A stretch of DNA of 64,000 nt from Dendrolimus kikuchii (Eukaryota > Arthropoda > Insecta > Lepidoptera > Lasiocampidae), in NCBI GenBank assembly GCA_019925095.2, contig CM034401.1, positions 5,057,838 through 5,121,837 on the forward strand. The letters are read 5' to 3'. Below the pieces are notes generated by a model. It worked only from the letters and a program-made list of their open reading frames with translations, had not been told where the DNA came from and ran no database searches. The position numbers were made by a program, and so were the translations under genes. This document shows, piece after piece, positions 1 to 11,370 of this stretch (positions are counted from its first letter, which is position 1; the number at the start of each line of letters is the position of its first letter).

Positions 1-1185
1 CCAAATGCGTAACAAGAATTATTTTTTTAGTGGAAACTTAGTTGATATGTGTATTAAGTTATGTGTTTTATATTGTAAGAATTATAATTATTGTATGTTT
101 CCCAAATAAATTAAATAAATAAATACAATTCAGCGACGTATGCTCGAATTAGTTATATTTATAGTACTTCTATAGTCAGTTTTTGTCCTGTTAATCTACA
201 GTACGACAGGCGGAAGGGCATCTGCTATAGTTTACATGAGAAGGTATTAACAATGTTTGAAATAGTACAATCGGCCGGCTTACCGCTCGCAGCGATTTCT
301 TCTAGACAATCTTATATATACTTACTTAAGAGAATATATGTAGCTCTAAATATTAATAATAAAATATGATATTAAATAAAGTTATGATTATACATTATAC
401 ATACACAAGTGAATTTTATAGCGAATATCTCTGTACGGATAAAAAACTAAACTGTAAATAGAACACAATTGTAGGGGATGCTGGTAGTATTTAAATAACA
501 TACCGAAAAATATGGCTGCCAGGCTTCGGGGGTGTGTACACGGCGTTGGAAAATCAATTACGGCGGTTGCGCTTGCTTCTAACGGGGACTCGTGTGGCGC
601 ACCCCGTCGTGTTGCCCTTATTTTAATTATAAAATAACAAATATTTCGCCGTAAATAGCGCGACTAGTGACATAATAATAAGCCGCGCTTAAAAAGTAAC
701 ATCATAGTTTTATTAATGTGAACAAAATACATATAAGCAAAATATATAATGTACCGTATGTGTGCGTCGCCTACAACAATATACACAAACACAATTTTTA
801 ATTAAATTTCTTTAAGCTTAAGTATTTCTCATTTTAATTAATTTATAATATAATATTGTAAATAATCTTATGATATTAATATCATAGCATGTCAAAACAA
901 AGCAATAACAGTATTGAAATGAAACAATCCACCACAAACTATTGTTTGCGTCGCGCCGTAAACTAAACACTACTTAACTGACAGCTTGTTGTCATCCAGA
1001 TGCTTAAACTTGATTAATAGACGATTTGGGAGCGGTCTGATTAAATACAGAGACGTCTCCCCATTTGAAATCATTAACATCTTAATCAAGATCAAACAAA
1101 GCGCTCACCGCAATACTATCGATTATTATAATCCTTGTATTTATATTACCTAGTTCTGTAAGTATCTTATCTATCTATCTGAGAG
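1..1185. other. AT-rich noncoding, no gene
   Basis: Only a TIR element B fragment at ~672-716 and a GC-richer patch at 520-640 stand out. Confidence 0.35.
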
Positions 1186-1470
1186 TTTTTGGCGGGACCT
1201 GAAAGGGGATGTTGTGCTGTGCAGTTTTATTTTCTAAAAATGTGTAAAATCACTTCAAAAATGAACAATAGTTGTAGGATATTGATAGTTTTTGACTAGT
1301 AATTATGTGTTTTTGTGAGAAATGTGAACTGTATAGTCAAATGTGGCCTTTCGAGTTTTCACAAGAACTCCATTAAACGGCGTCGATTGTAACCTACAAT
1401 ACAACGGCGTCTGGCTTAAAGGCCTAGTCGCCAAGCCATAAACATAAAAAAAATATCTATCTATCTATAA
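1186..1470 (+). repeat. Dispersed retroposon-like repeat A with (TATC)n tail
   Basis: Starts GAGAGTTTTTGGCGGGA and ends in an A-run followed by TATCTATCTATC. Copies: 5998-6280 and 23756-23975, both inverted. TATC repeats also precede this copy, so insertion was next to or into the microsatellite. Confidence 0.7.
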
Positions 1471-1539
1471 CATACAATATCAACACAGGAGTAGACTCAC
1501 AGTAGATATTATTTCTGTGAGTAGACTCGTACAATGAAT

Positions 1540-1710
1540 TTAAAAATAAAGAATAAGTACGGGGGTCTAATTCGGGCCATTTGTCTGTTTGTTAGAGTAT
1601 CACGTGAGCACTACTGAACGGATTTTAATTAAACTTGACATAAAATGAGCTTATATCCCGAGTTAATACTTAGGATATTTTTATAGTGCATTAGCCGCTA
1701 AGCTTCTTAT
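1540..1710 (+). repeat. Helitron-like dispersed fragment
   Basis: CATCACGTGAAAACTGCTGAACGG-type block (here TATCACGTGAGCACTACTGA then ACGGATTTTAATTAAACTTG), repeated at 43170-43680. Such blocks sit in lepidopteran non-autonomous elements ending in CTAGT. Confidence 0.45.
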
Positions 1711-1779
1711 CCTGAACGAGTAAAACTAATCAGAACAAGGATCAAGTACTTAAGACATTTGAAACAAGTTCAATTTCAT

Positions 1780-2155
1780 GTAAGAAGAAAAAGAAAACGG
1801 AGAGGAATATGTTGTGATGGATGTGTGGAGCCAAGCGGAAAGACCTTGTCAGGAAGTCCCGCATCCGCGGCAGTCTTCATGTGCGTGATATATCAGATAA
1901 ACTGCAAGAGAGTCGCTTACGCTGGTACGGTCACGTTGTACAGAGACAAATTATGTGGGGAACAAATACCTAGCCACGCCACCTGCGCCAGGTTGCGATC
2001 GGATGGCAAAGCCCAAGAAGAAGTTGTGAAGGATGATAAGCATAATGTCAAAATGGGCTAAGCTGAAGACCGCCCGAAGTGGAATAGACAAAGTAGGAAA
2101 GTGGACCCTGGGTGCCGAAGCGAACGCTTCGAATGCCACCGGGATTTAACACTCG
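1780..2155 (+). pseudogene. Degraded LINE 3' coding end
   Basis: Split over frames, the DNA reads LRWYGHVVQR and then a KPKKKL-like motif, typical of the C-terminal region of reverse transcriptases of lepidopteran non-LTR elements. Stops and frameshifts are frequent, so it is a dead remnant. Confidence 0.55.
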
Positions 2156-2426
2156 AACGATGATGTTCATGTATGAACAAATAATTAAAGTGAATAAAGC
2201 GAAGAATCTATTGATATGTATTTAAAACTTTTACGGCTACACTTATCATCACACACACATCCTTATAACTATCCTTAAGAGTCTACAAAATTGTGACGTC
2301 ATAATTTTTACTAGTAAAACGAGCCAATTAGCGCATTAATAATAATTATTTAATAATTAAAATCAATATAGTGAAGAAATCGGATTTTAAATAGTATTTA
2401 CTTAAGTTTTTGCGGCTCGTCACCAT

Positions 2427-2577
2427 AATTAAAATTACGTTTTAACGGTGTTAAGCGTGGAATATATCTTATTTATCTTTGTGTAAAGTGATCACGACTA
2501 CTGAAAAGTGGCCGAAACAACGAAATAAAAATCAAATAAATGCCGCGCTTAAAACCTTTAAAACATAGTTTTAATTA
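2427..2577. mobile_element. Short copy of TIR element B
   Basis: About 150 bp with inverted ends (ACGTTTTAACGGTGTTAAGCG and a CGCGCTTAAAACC-type right end). Its centre, GTGATCACGACTACTGAAAAG, contains the family hairpin. Confidence 0.6.
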
Positions 2578-2778
2578 TAGTATTTCAAAGCTTGTTTTTT
2601 TTTAAACAACATTTGAATTTATTGTAAAATGTGTTCCACAACTCGGCTCGGGCCATCCCCTTTCCTAAGCAGCTGTATATACAGGCAATTTACAAAAAGC
2701 CAAGAAAAAATATCCATGACATTCTCGTTCATAGGCAAGTTTTTTGCCAAAATTGGTCGGGAAACTTATAATCTATTT

Positions 2779-3300
2779 AATAAAACTACGTTTTAACGGT
2801 TTTAAGCGCGGTAATTTTATTTGATTTTGGTTTTTCCGACGTTTCGGCCACTTTTCAGTGGCCGTGATCACGGAAGACAAAGATGTCAAGTGTCAACGAA
2901 TATTGTTAAAGTTTTATTTAGCCTACCGCCAACTTATTAATTTTAATTATTTAATTTTATTTTTAATTTTGTTTATGGTTATTATTTACTCTATGGGAGC
3001 CTAATCTAATTTACTACCGCTTCGCAACATGTTATGGCTTGAAGAGAAGAAGCGGCGCAAGAAACTCTTCAGCAAACATGCCTAGATCTATTGAGTTTAT
3101 ATCCTATTAAAATGGGTGGAAGGAAAAATAAAAGTAATTATCAGTCAAGTTGGTTTGTGTTCCGTTGTACGCAGAAAGAGCTCACAGTGTCTTGAGGTCT
3201 GGCAGCTGGTTTTTGCTGGGCTTGGGTCTTAATAACGTTAAAACGTAGTTTTATTATGTATATACAAGTCGCGAAAACTTAAGAAAATATTATAATCTAT
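2779..3300. mobile_element. TIR element B, long copy
   Basis: Left end ACTACGTTTTAACGGTTTTAAGCGCGG; right end ACGTTAAAACGTAGTTTTAT. The interior has GGCCACTTTTCAGTGGCCGTGATCACGG, the palindromic hairpins of the family, and a module GCAACATGTTATGGCTTGAAG that is also next to the LINE at 57.3 kb. Long inverted ends plus this internal hairpin could mean a Penelope-like element or a MITE; no protein is encoded. Confidence 0.6.
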
Positions 3301-3644
3301 ATGTTGTACTAGAAAATCAATATTCATAATTCGCCATTTCAATAGTCAGTAGCTCGTAAATTGGAGAGTATGTTAAGCCAGATTAAATCCAAGTCATCAG
3401 AACATAGCAACCCTTAATTAAATAAACTGCCACGTATCTACGCTGTAGCAAAGTCACGTAACATTCTATATTGGTATTATTGCTTTCATTGGCCGATAGA
3501 AGACAAAATGGAGGTTGATTGTTGTTTATTACTTCCAGTCTGGATCAAATTAGGAAGTAACTTTGTTTCTTCTATATTCGTATCACCTTTGTTACTTTGG
3601 TTTATCTATTGTTATAAATAATATTTTATCTATTGTTCTGTATA

Positions 3645-3735
3645 CATACATACATAACTTCACGCCAGTTCCCTTGCGGGGTAGGCACGAACAACAGTGC
3701 GCCATTTAGGCTTATTCTTACACAGCTCATTGTTC
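3645..3735 (-). pseudogene. RTE-type LINE, extreme 3' end
   Basis: Minus strand codes a fragment ending VRAYPARELA-like then stop, followed by a (TATG)n tail. Same family as 21695-21900 and 53655-53960. Confidence 0.6.
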
Positions 3736-3869
3736 TGTATATATATCAATAATATAACATATATAGGTTATCTACCAGAACGTTGATTTTTTAAACATTT
3801 GTGTGCTTATATAGTACTGTCTTAATTGATTTCCGTAACAACGACCACTATTTACAGGACATATATAGA

Positions 3870-4310
3870 CCACTAGGATATGCCCGCGACTTCGACTTGA
3901 AATTCCCACGGGATTCCCGGGACACAAAGTACCGCAGCATTTAAAAAGAATGTAAGCTGTCGTTTTAGTGAAAAGTGTGTCGGAATAAACTAATTTTTAT
4001 GCAACCGAACAACTAAAAGCCGCTCCCGGGAAAATTCCGGAGGGATTTCCGGGATAAAATTATCACACATTTCATTACATAAAATTTGCTACCAATCAGT
4101 AAAAAAGTCACATTGTAATTTTATTTTTTTAATCTGGCCATTTTAAATAATTTCCAGAAAAAATTCCGCGAGTTTCCAAGGATAAAAAGTAGTGCAGATT
4201 TTAAGTCTAACAATTAGCTGTCGATCAACGAAAACCACATCGAAATCGATAGAGTAGTTGTTACGTAAATCCCGAACAACAACTAGACAAACACAAAAAA
4301 TCTACGAAAC
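3870..4310. repeat. Dispersed repeat F, copy 1
   Basis: Recurs in the same orientation at 29700-30130 (shared blocks GACACAAAGTACCGCAGC, CCGAACAACTA, TTTAAGTCTAA) and in part, inverted, at 27930-28115. Blocks such as CCCGGGAAAATTCCG hint at internal short repeats. Probably a Helitron-like non-autonomous element. Confidence 0.6.
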
Positions 4311-4439
4311 AAAAGATTACAACTCTTATAATTTTATAATACTTGGCCAGAAATATGCGATCACACTTCAGACAGGTCTGAATTTGACTTTTTCTCATAT
4401 ACCTTATATAATTATATCACATTTTTTATACAGGGGAAA

Positions 4440-5035
4440 TCCGTTTTAGGACCATAAGCCGCGTGAGGGGGAAAGGTTGCGGCCCGTATGTGGGATTCGC
4501 CATGTCGGAGTGGCACTAGCACCTCACGTGTGAAGTGCCATTGCCACGCCGCGGTAAGAGATACCCACTAAAACCCCTGTCCGATCCTCGTGCGTCCTTC
4601 GTTCGCGCTGTGGGCTCGCTCGCGCCATTCACCTCCGGCCCGGACGGACGACCCTTTGCGGGCTGGCCTCACCATGGGTTAACCGGAGATCTGGGTCTCT
4701 CCGGCTACCTGGATCTCACCTCAAGGTGAGAGGGGGGCGTGCGGGTCGGTGCGCGTCCCTCCTCTCCGGCCTTTATGTGCGGGGGGGACCGGTTTCTCCG
4801 CCGGTCACCCGCACGGCCGTAGCCTACGGCGGCTGGAGGTCGTCGTGGACTACCCTCCGTCGCCGCCACTGGTGGGCGGGAACGGAGCGTAGCGGACTGC
4901 TCCCTCCCATTGCTCGCTCGCTCCCGACCATGACCTTCACCACGGCCAGGTCGAACAAATCCGCCCCGATAGCTGCGACGAGATCATGGCGCTGCTCGTC
5001 CCAGACTGGACACACCTGGAGGGATATAATTATAT
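4440..5035 (-). pseudogene. R1-like LINE, C-terminal end and 3' UTR
   Basis: Minus strand 5030-4824 reads VCPVWDEQRHDLVAAIGADL ... VGSERAM, the end of an R1/Jockey-group ORF2 after its zinc knuckle. GC-rich sequence down to 4440 is then 3' UTR. This island is far more GC-rich than its surroundings. Plus-strand frames of 64 and 110 aa are shadows. 5'-truncated. Confidence 0.62.
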
Positions 5036-5584
5036 CACGGCTCAAATTACCACCATAATAGTCAACACCAATATCAATCCTCAAACCTTCCACTGTTAGG
5101 TCCGAGCCAGAAGTGGAAGGTTTGTGGACACGGAGGAATTATACCCGCCAAGCTATCTATGGTAGATTGGCGAGTCAGGTAGTGACCTTTGGTTTCAAGT
5201 AGAAAAGTACTAGCCTATATAGGTATATAAGCCTTTCTGTAACGGTGTTACAATACAAATTTCTAATTTCTAATCATCTGTCTATATTAAAAATTCCGCC
5301 TACTAAAATATGTATGTAATTATCAAAATTAATTTAACATTTCAATTAATGAAAGTACGGCTGCGTTTGCGTATTAATATAGAACTGGTAACTCGTCTGT
5401 GTATTCAAACAAAATGAAAGCAGAACAATATTGGAGGGGAGGAAACATTAATGAAACGTAGCAAGCGAAACACAAACTAATGTAGCGTAGAGGCTCAAAC
5501 TTTCATCTCGCTTCTGGCTGAATATCAATCCTTGCTGTTTATTTATTTTCTAGACACGATAATAGTTCTACAAAATTGTAAAGT

Positions 5585-5790
5585 TAAGTGCCGATTTTTT
5601 CAGTCTCCAGATAAAAGTTATTTATTCTATAGAATAAAATACAATATGGGAAAATTTAAAATGACACTTGCATGAATAAAAGAATTGAATTGTTTCACTT
5701 TTGAATCTAGACAGCTTATAGTTTATTCGACTGATAACTTTTATTTGATGATTCAAATATCAGCCCTTAGTCAATAATCGGTTTTTTATC
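5585..5790. mobile_element. MITE J, copy 1
   Basis: ~200 bp with inverted ends (GATAAAAGTTAT ... ATAACTTTTATTTGATGATT) and core ATTCTATAGAATAAAATACAA. Collinear with 47117-47295. No coding capacity. Confidence 0.6.
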
Positions 5791-5879
5791 TTATCTTACA
5801 ACGATGATCTGGAGGGAACTTTCCGCCACGGTTTTCCCCTTGCGTTAAGATATGGGGTTTTTTAAGAAGGGTACTATAA

Positions 5880-5995
5880 AATTTCTAAGAGGTCGGCAAC
5901 GCATTGGCGACAATCCTGGTGTTACAACGGTAACCAATTTTCATCAGAGGGGCCGTCTGCCTGTTTGCCTACTTCAGGCAATAAAATATTTTTTT
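5880..5995 (+). repeat. LINE/SINE-type 3' tail
   Basis: GAGGTCGGCAACGCATTGGC through GGGGCCGTCTGCCTGTTTGC to AGGCAATAAAATA. It parallels the last ~90 bases of SINE-1 block for block and matches a tail common on lepidopteran LINEs. Confidence 0.62.
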
Positions 5996-5997
5996 TA

Positions 5998-6280
5998 GAA
6001 TGGTTTTTAATTATGTTTAAGGCTTGGCAACTAGGCCTTTAAGCCAGGCACCATTGTATTGTAGGCTACAATCGACACCATTCAATGGAGTTCTTGTGAA
6101 AACTCGAAAGGCCACATTTGGCTATATAGTTCATATTTCTCGCAAAAACACATAATTACTACTCAAAAACTAACAATATCCTACAACTATTGTTCATTTT
6201 AGAGTAATTTTACACATTTTTAGAAAATAAAACTGCACAGCACAACAGCTCCTTTCAGTTCCCGCCAAAAACTCTTTTTT
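5998..6280 (-). repeat. Repeat A, inverted copy
   Basis: Nearly full copy of the unit at 1186-1470 in opposite orientation. Confidence 0.72.
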
Positions 6281-6281
6281 T

Positions 6282-7050
6282 TTTAGAATGGCAATGTACA
6301 TACGTCAGTTGTCAATGTCACTCTGACAACTCTGGGAGCTAGTGTGCATTATATTATGTCATAGAAAACAGAGCGTATTACCATTCGTTTTTGAGAAGAG
6401 AATCCTTTAATATTTTACTTGCACATTACGTGTCCGGTAGAGTGTAGTTGTAAATTGGATAATAAAATTACTATACGCACATGGTTTTGTATGATTGTAT
6501 GAACGCCTTGGTTTCATTTGCCTCGCCCGACTACCCTGCGCCCCTTTGTTTTCACGAAGTAATACAACCTCTTGATCAGAATATGCATACCCGCCACCGC
6601 TATTGCCAACATATTTATTAAAAATAGATCACAAAGCTTTACACAATACATTAAAATGTCGATATATTATACGGTAGCACATAAGCCAATAATGGATCTT
6701 TATTGGCTATTATTGTAAAGAGAAAGTTACGCATATAGTACAACCAAATACTAGGAATAATAAACACTTATTAAATAAATCTGGCAAGTGGTAGACCACA
6801 AGTTGCGTAGAGATGAGAAGCATTCACTATTTGTTTCATTTGTTTGCCTAAAAGAAAGCAATTATGAGAAAATACTTCATTTTTCAAAAACCATCTATTA
6901 TAACGAAGCTTATGCAAATAAATTGTTGAAAATATTTATAAATTTGAATAAAAATGAAATCCAATTTATAAAAATTTGCGAACTTATACTCGCCACCTAT
7001 TTACTCAAACAAGAAAGACATTAAGGAACATTGTTGTAATAGCACACAAA
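6282..7050. other. Noncoding, unassigned
   Basis: TGTCACTCTGACAACTCTGGGAG (6318-6340) resembles 36573-36595. The 78-aa frame at 6788-7024 has no motif. Confidence 0.3.
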
Positions 7051-7054
7051 GATT

Positions 7055-7207
7055 AATACTTTATTGCACATCAAAATAAACAATTTAAAAAATCCATATT
7101 TACAATATTTTCCCAGGCAATGCGCCTTATCGCTTAAAGTAATCTCTTCCAGGTAACCTAAATTAAATGAAATGCTTAACTAATCTGGCGATGTAGGTGA
7201 TGCAGAA
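7055..7207 (-). repeat. Jockey/CR1-type LINE 3' tail (family V3)
   Basis: On minus: CTACATCGCCAGATTAGTTA, AGCGATAAGGCGC-like hairpin block, ending TGCAATAAAGTATTAATC. The 3' tail GATCGCTTTTAGCGATAAGGCCGCC recurs at 13105, 15530, 18765, 45619 and 46130. Confidence 0.65.
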
Positions 7208-7353
7208 AAAACGATTATTGTACAGTCTGAAAAAAAAGAAGCACTAGCATTACATATTATGAGGCGTATAAGTACAATACGAATTTGTACTACTTTTGAT
7301 ACATACCTATATATTTTGAGAAAAATTAATGGCACTGGGACATTCAAAAATTA

Positions 7354-7535
7354 CACTGACCCACAAAAAAAGTGATCTGTACAATTGAGGATGTATGGAA
7401 CAACCTCACCCCAGAGTCGGTCTTTGGTCCATACACGCTCAAAACTCTGAGGGTGTATGGATCCAGCGCATCAAAACGCATAAGAATAGATGGTTCTGGT
7501 CTAAAGTTTAGATCACTTTTTTTTGTTGGCCAGTG
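7354..7535. mobile_element. 182-bp MITE with TTA target duplication
   Basis: Ends CACTGACCCACAAAAAAAGT and ACTTTTTTTTGTTGGCCAGTG are inverted over ~27 bases. TTA flanks both sides (7351-7353, 7536-7538). TIR plus 3-bp TTA fits PIF/Harbinger-type MITEs. Confidence 0.72.
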
Positions 7536-8157
7536 TTATTAAACATGAAAATGACTGGATAGGACGTGCTCTTAAGAATAATTTGTTTAAGACGGTAGGC
7601 TAAATACGGCGGCAAGGCAGCGATAAAGGCACCCGCACACCCGCGACTACATTACGTAACTTTGCCGGTTGACGAGCATCCACCAACCAGCCACCGAACG
7701 TACTTTGGCAAGAGGAATTGCGCACACTTGCTGTGCTCAAAGTTTTCATTGTTACATTCAAACTTATGCAATATAGCGTCTGCTTCTTTAATACTTTTCC
7801 TGACGCTCGATTACATTTAACGGCACAGTTGGAATGAATTTTCTTATTTACTCCAAGTTGACTTGGGGCCGTATGAAGAGGGGTTTACACGCCCCCATTT
7901 CGCAGTAGACGTGCTTGATAGGATAAGTTTGTGTTACACGAAATCAGAATAAAGCTTCAGGCTTTTTTACTAAGGAAGTCTATATGAAGAAATATTAGTA
8001 TTCTTTTCCCGTGTCATGACTTAGTTTGAATGGAATTTAAAGGTGACTTTTCTAAAAATTGTTATAAATGTTCTCTGGAAATCAAAATATTCGAACGTTT
8101 ATGAGAATAAGATCCATCTACAAGGCTAAAGAAATATGAAAGTATATTTATTTGCCC

Positions 8158-8480
8158 CTTCCTTTTTTTTTATTGCTGAAGCTCAGCAGATAGGCTGATG
8201 GCCAAACTGTGATGGAAAGTGGACACCGTCGCCTATGGTCATTAGTAATACCAGTGGTGTTGCCAATGCGCTGCCGGCTTTAAAGAAGAAACTGGAACCT
8301 GGCCACTGATGCCGGAACACAACTCAAAGTTGTTATGACGGCATACTCTCTAGACCAGGGCTGGTAGCCATCCAGTAAGGAAAATACCCTACCACCTGGC
8401 TGTGGGCTGTGTTTGTCGCCTCTTACGACAAGCCGCCCGGCTATAGGAATTAGTATTCTTTTTCCGTTCCTGCACGGAAA
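8158..8480 (-). repeat. Bm1-like SINE, full-length diverged copy
   Basis: One of about 18 copies of a ~310-330-bp retroposon, called here SINE-1. In its own orientation it starts TCCGTGCAGGAACGG, has GTCGTAAGAGGCGAC (a core shared with the silkworm SINE Bm1, from memory) and ends CTCCTGCAATAAAA with an A-rich tail. I see no clear pol III A/B boxes in it. This copy has several substitutions and small indels. Confidence 0.8.
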
Positions 8481-8944
8481 CTACCTACCTATCTAAGAAA
8501 TGTAATATTTGTCAAAATATTTGGTTCAAAATGCATTTATTTATAGTCACACAACTGGGCACCATTTAACCAGATATTATTCAAACAAGTCCGAATTGAG
8601 CATACCAGCATCCATGAATCGCTGTATATGTATGTGTACCCAACAAAAATTATGACACACCCACAAAACTCTATGACAAATCGCCTAATTTTAAATGAAT
8701 TCGTAGGTGTTTACTATATAATGCTGAAGAATAGTTTTGAAGTCGTTGTTCAAACTTCAGTACACATTCTTGATACATATATATCTCTACCTCTGTCTCC
8801 CCCCCCCCAATTAAGGCTTACTTCACAAAGTACAAGTAACAACCATTTAGACAACAACTGAAAGCAGCAAAATTATACTATTATCTTCGGCGGTTTCGTG
8901 TGTACGGAATATCCGGGTTTTTTTTTTTTTTACTTTGGATCTGC

Positions 8945-9265
8945 GCATACAGTAGAACAAGTCGCTAGTTGGTCGGTATTCTATAGGATAGCCTTCGGCG
9001 AGTGTGCCACGGAATTGTACGAACAGTACGAGCTCGCGCCACCGATATATGGTGGAAATACTAACAAAGCGGACGAAACGCTATGCTTCCACTTTTATAA
9101 TACGTACCGCTGAAGAGTGGAACTCTTTAACGTCGTCTGTTTTTTTCTGAAAACTACAATCTAGGTGTCTACAAGTCTCGCGTGAACAGGTATCTTCTAG
9201 GTGAGCATGCTTCACCTTAGACTGCATTTTCTGCTGACATCAGGCGTAATGGCAGTCAAATGCGA
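8945..9265 (+). pseudogene. LINE 3' coding end (R-K-S-R-V-N type)
   Basis: Degraded frame with RTKRYASTFIIRTAEEWNSL, then a frameshift and LGVYKSRVNRYLLGEHA, the C-terminus of a lepidopteran LINE also seen at 50415-50610. The nominal 71-aa frame covers part of it. Confidence 0.65.
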
Positions 9266-9808
9266 ACTTATTCAATATAAAAAAATACAGTAGGAATGCA
9301 AAGCGATTTTTAGTACACGCGTAAACAAAAATATTATAATTAACGAAATTATTTCTAAAGTTTATTCTATAAAAGACTTCCCACGCTTTAAAAGGAAACG
9401 CTTCTCCGGATTATGATATAAGACACTTAATAATTTACAAACGCGTTTTTCTGAAATTTGTATGAAGTATTACGTAACGTATTTATCCATGCTTTTATCC
9501 GTCAGATGTAACAATAAGCCGATAGTGTATCGTATATCGGAAGCAGGCATTGTCCAGGCTTCGGCGTTGCCACGCATTTATGGAATATTATTGATGACGC
9601 ATACCGACCCACCCTTATCGGCTAATATCAATAACCGAACAAAAAACCACTTTGCCCTATGTAGGGGATTTTAATTTCATCAAAAATGTTTCTAAGGTGT
9701 GGCGAGTAACTCGTGCGTTACCCTATTTGGGATCGTCTCTTACTTATTACTGGTCAATTGCTATCCTTAGTTAAGACAAAATTAGCTGGAAAATAGAATA
9801 AGTGATGA

Positions 9809-10120
9809 GTTTTTTTTATTGCAGCAGTTCAGCAGATAAGCAGACGGCCCACTTGATAAAAAGTAATTACCATCGCCTATGGACATTTGCAACACCAAAG
9901 GTGGTACAAATGCGCTGCTTCTCTCTTAAGGGAGACTGGAATCTGGTCATTAATGCCGGAACACAACTCAAGGTTGTTATGGCGGCATACTCTAGACCAA
10001 GGGTGATAGCCATCAGTCGAGCAAATAGCCTATCACCTGGCTGCGGGTTGTTTTCTCGCCTCTTACGACAGGCCACCCGGCCGCAGGAAATTGTATTCTT
10101 TCTCCGTTCCTGCACGGATA
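9809..10120 (-). repeat. SINE-1, full length
   Basis: Poly-A tail read as a T-run at 9811; head TCCGTGCAGGAACGG at its right end. Both long open frames over this interval (107 aa on plus, 132 aa on minus) are readings of the SINE and its flank. Confidence 0.85.
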
Positions 10121-10186
10121 AATAGTACAAGTAGAGAGACGAATTGTAAAGTTGGAGAGGTGAATACAGAAAGTGATAATGCCCCA

Positions 10187-10675
10187 TTACAAATAAATCA
10201 TCTAATATCCAGGCGAGGTGGAATGCTGTTTTCCATAAAACGAAAAGAGACAGAAAGAGAATCAAAAAATAAAATATACAAAATCTTAGGCGTGTTGCTG
10301 GAGTTTTCTTTGTCGGTTCTTCTTTTTAAAACAGCAATAACGTGTTGTGAAGCGGTGTGCATAGAGTAAGCAGACTTAACTTTTTAACTAAGTATTATAT
10401 TGGTATATATAACTTTTATAAAATGTTCTTTGTGATGCCTCGTCACAAATAAAAGATCTAATATCCAGGCAAGGTGGAGTGCTCATCTATTTGCCATATA
10501 AACAAAAAAGAGAGAGAAAGAGAGATAAAAAATTGCTTAGCGTGTTGCTGTTAATTTCTTTTCGCTTCTTCTTCTTAAAAAAGCAATAACATGTTGCAAA
10601 ATGGTGTACATAGAGTAGGAAATAGACTGAACTTTTCACTTATAAGTTTCTATGTATGATTTTTATAAAACGTCA
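10187..10675 (+). repeat. Tandem duplication of a ~250-bp unit
   Basis: 10187-10435 and 10445-10675 share ATCTAATATCCAGGC, the AGAGACAGAAAGAGA block, GCGTGTTGCTG, GCAATAACRTGTTG and GTGTRCATAGAGTA in order, at roughly three-quarters identity. No coding function seen. Confidence 0.75.
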
Positions 10676-10734
10676 TGACTTAGTTTGAAGAAATATTTGT
10701 ATTTGATTATATTTACATGCCGAAATACTTATGT

Positions 10735-11010
10735 AATAAATAATAGTTAAAAAAAACTAAGAAATACACTTTTTAGAAAATCCAACAAAAAAATAGAAAA
10801 TAAATTTGAATTAAAAATAGTGTAAGAAAAAATGATTTTATTGTAAAAAAGCGTGGGGTGTATGGTATCAATAGTTTGAAAAGCACCCCACGCTTTTTTT
10901 ACAATAAAATAATTTTTCGTTACACTACTTTTAATTCAAATTTATTTTCTATTTTTTAGTTGGCTTTTCTAAAAAGCGTATTTTTTAGTTTTTTTAAACT
11001 ATTATTTATT
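10735..11010. mobile_element. Foldback element, 126-bp arms
   Basis: Left arm 10735-10860 and right arm 10884-11010 are near-perfect inverted copies around a 23-bp spacer; the inner ends are GCGTGGGGTG and CACCCCACGC. No protein. A transcript would fold into a long hairpin. Confidence 0.88.
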
Positions 11011-11114
11011 TTTCATTTTTTAGTGATTTAATTTCCTTCTCCGTGGAAACTGAAAAATGAATTAAATACACTGTTATGATAAAATAGAACGTTATGTAAA
11101 AATAAGCTTTTTAA

Positions 11115-11370
11115 AAAGGTTTTTAAATACAAGCTTTTGAGATCCTGCATATCATGTAGCAACAGAGTGCTAGCCAAGACAAGTAAAACGAGCCCAAACA
11201 CGACGGGTCTATCTTGTTTAGTACAGGAGTTCCTATGGCCACCTTCCGACTCCATCATCAGATCAGCTCCATGGTACCATATTATTGCATTGTCACGCGA
11301 TATACACATACGTGCAAAATTTCAGCTCAATCGAAAACCGGGAAGTCGATCAAATTAACTTGAAAGATTC
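11115..11370 (+). repeat. Probable dispersed repeat
   Basis: CCTATGGCCACCTTCCGACT ... GCAAAATTTCAGCTCAATCG ... GGGAAGTCGATCAAATTAACTTG resembles a repeat I know from lepidopteran genomes. Single copy in this window, so support is from memory only. Confidence 0.4.

Noticed and set aside
4726..5058. 110-aa plus-strand frame
   Set aside because: Antisense to R1-like LINE coding sequence on minus.
9867..10265. 132-aa minus-strand frame
   Set aside because: Spans SINE-1 and part of the tandem repeat; no conserved domain.
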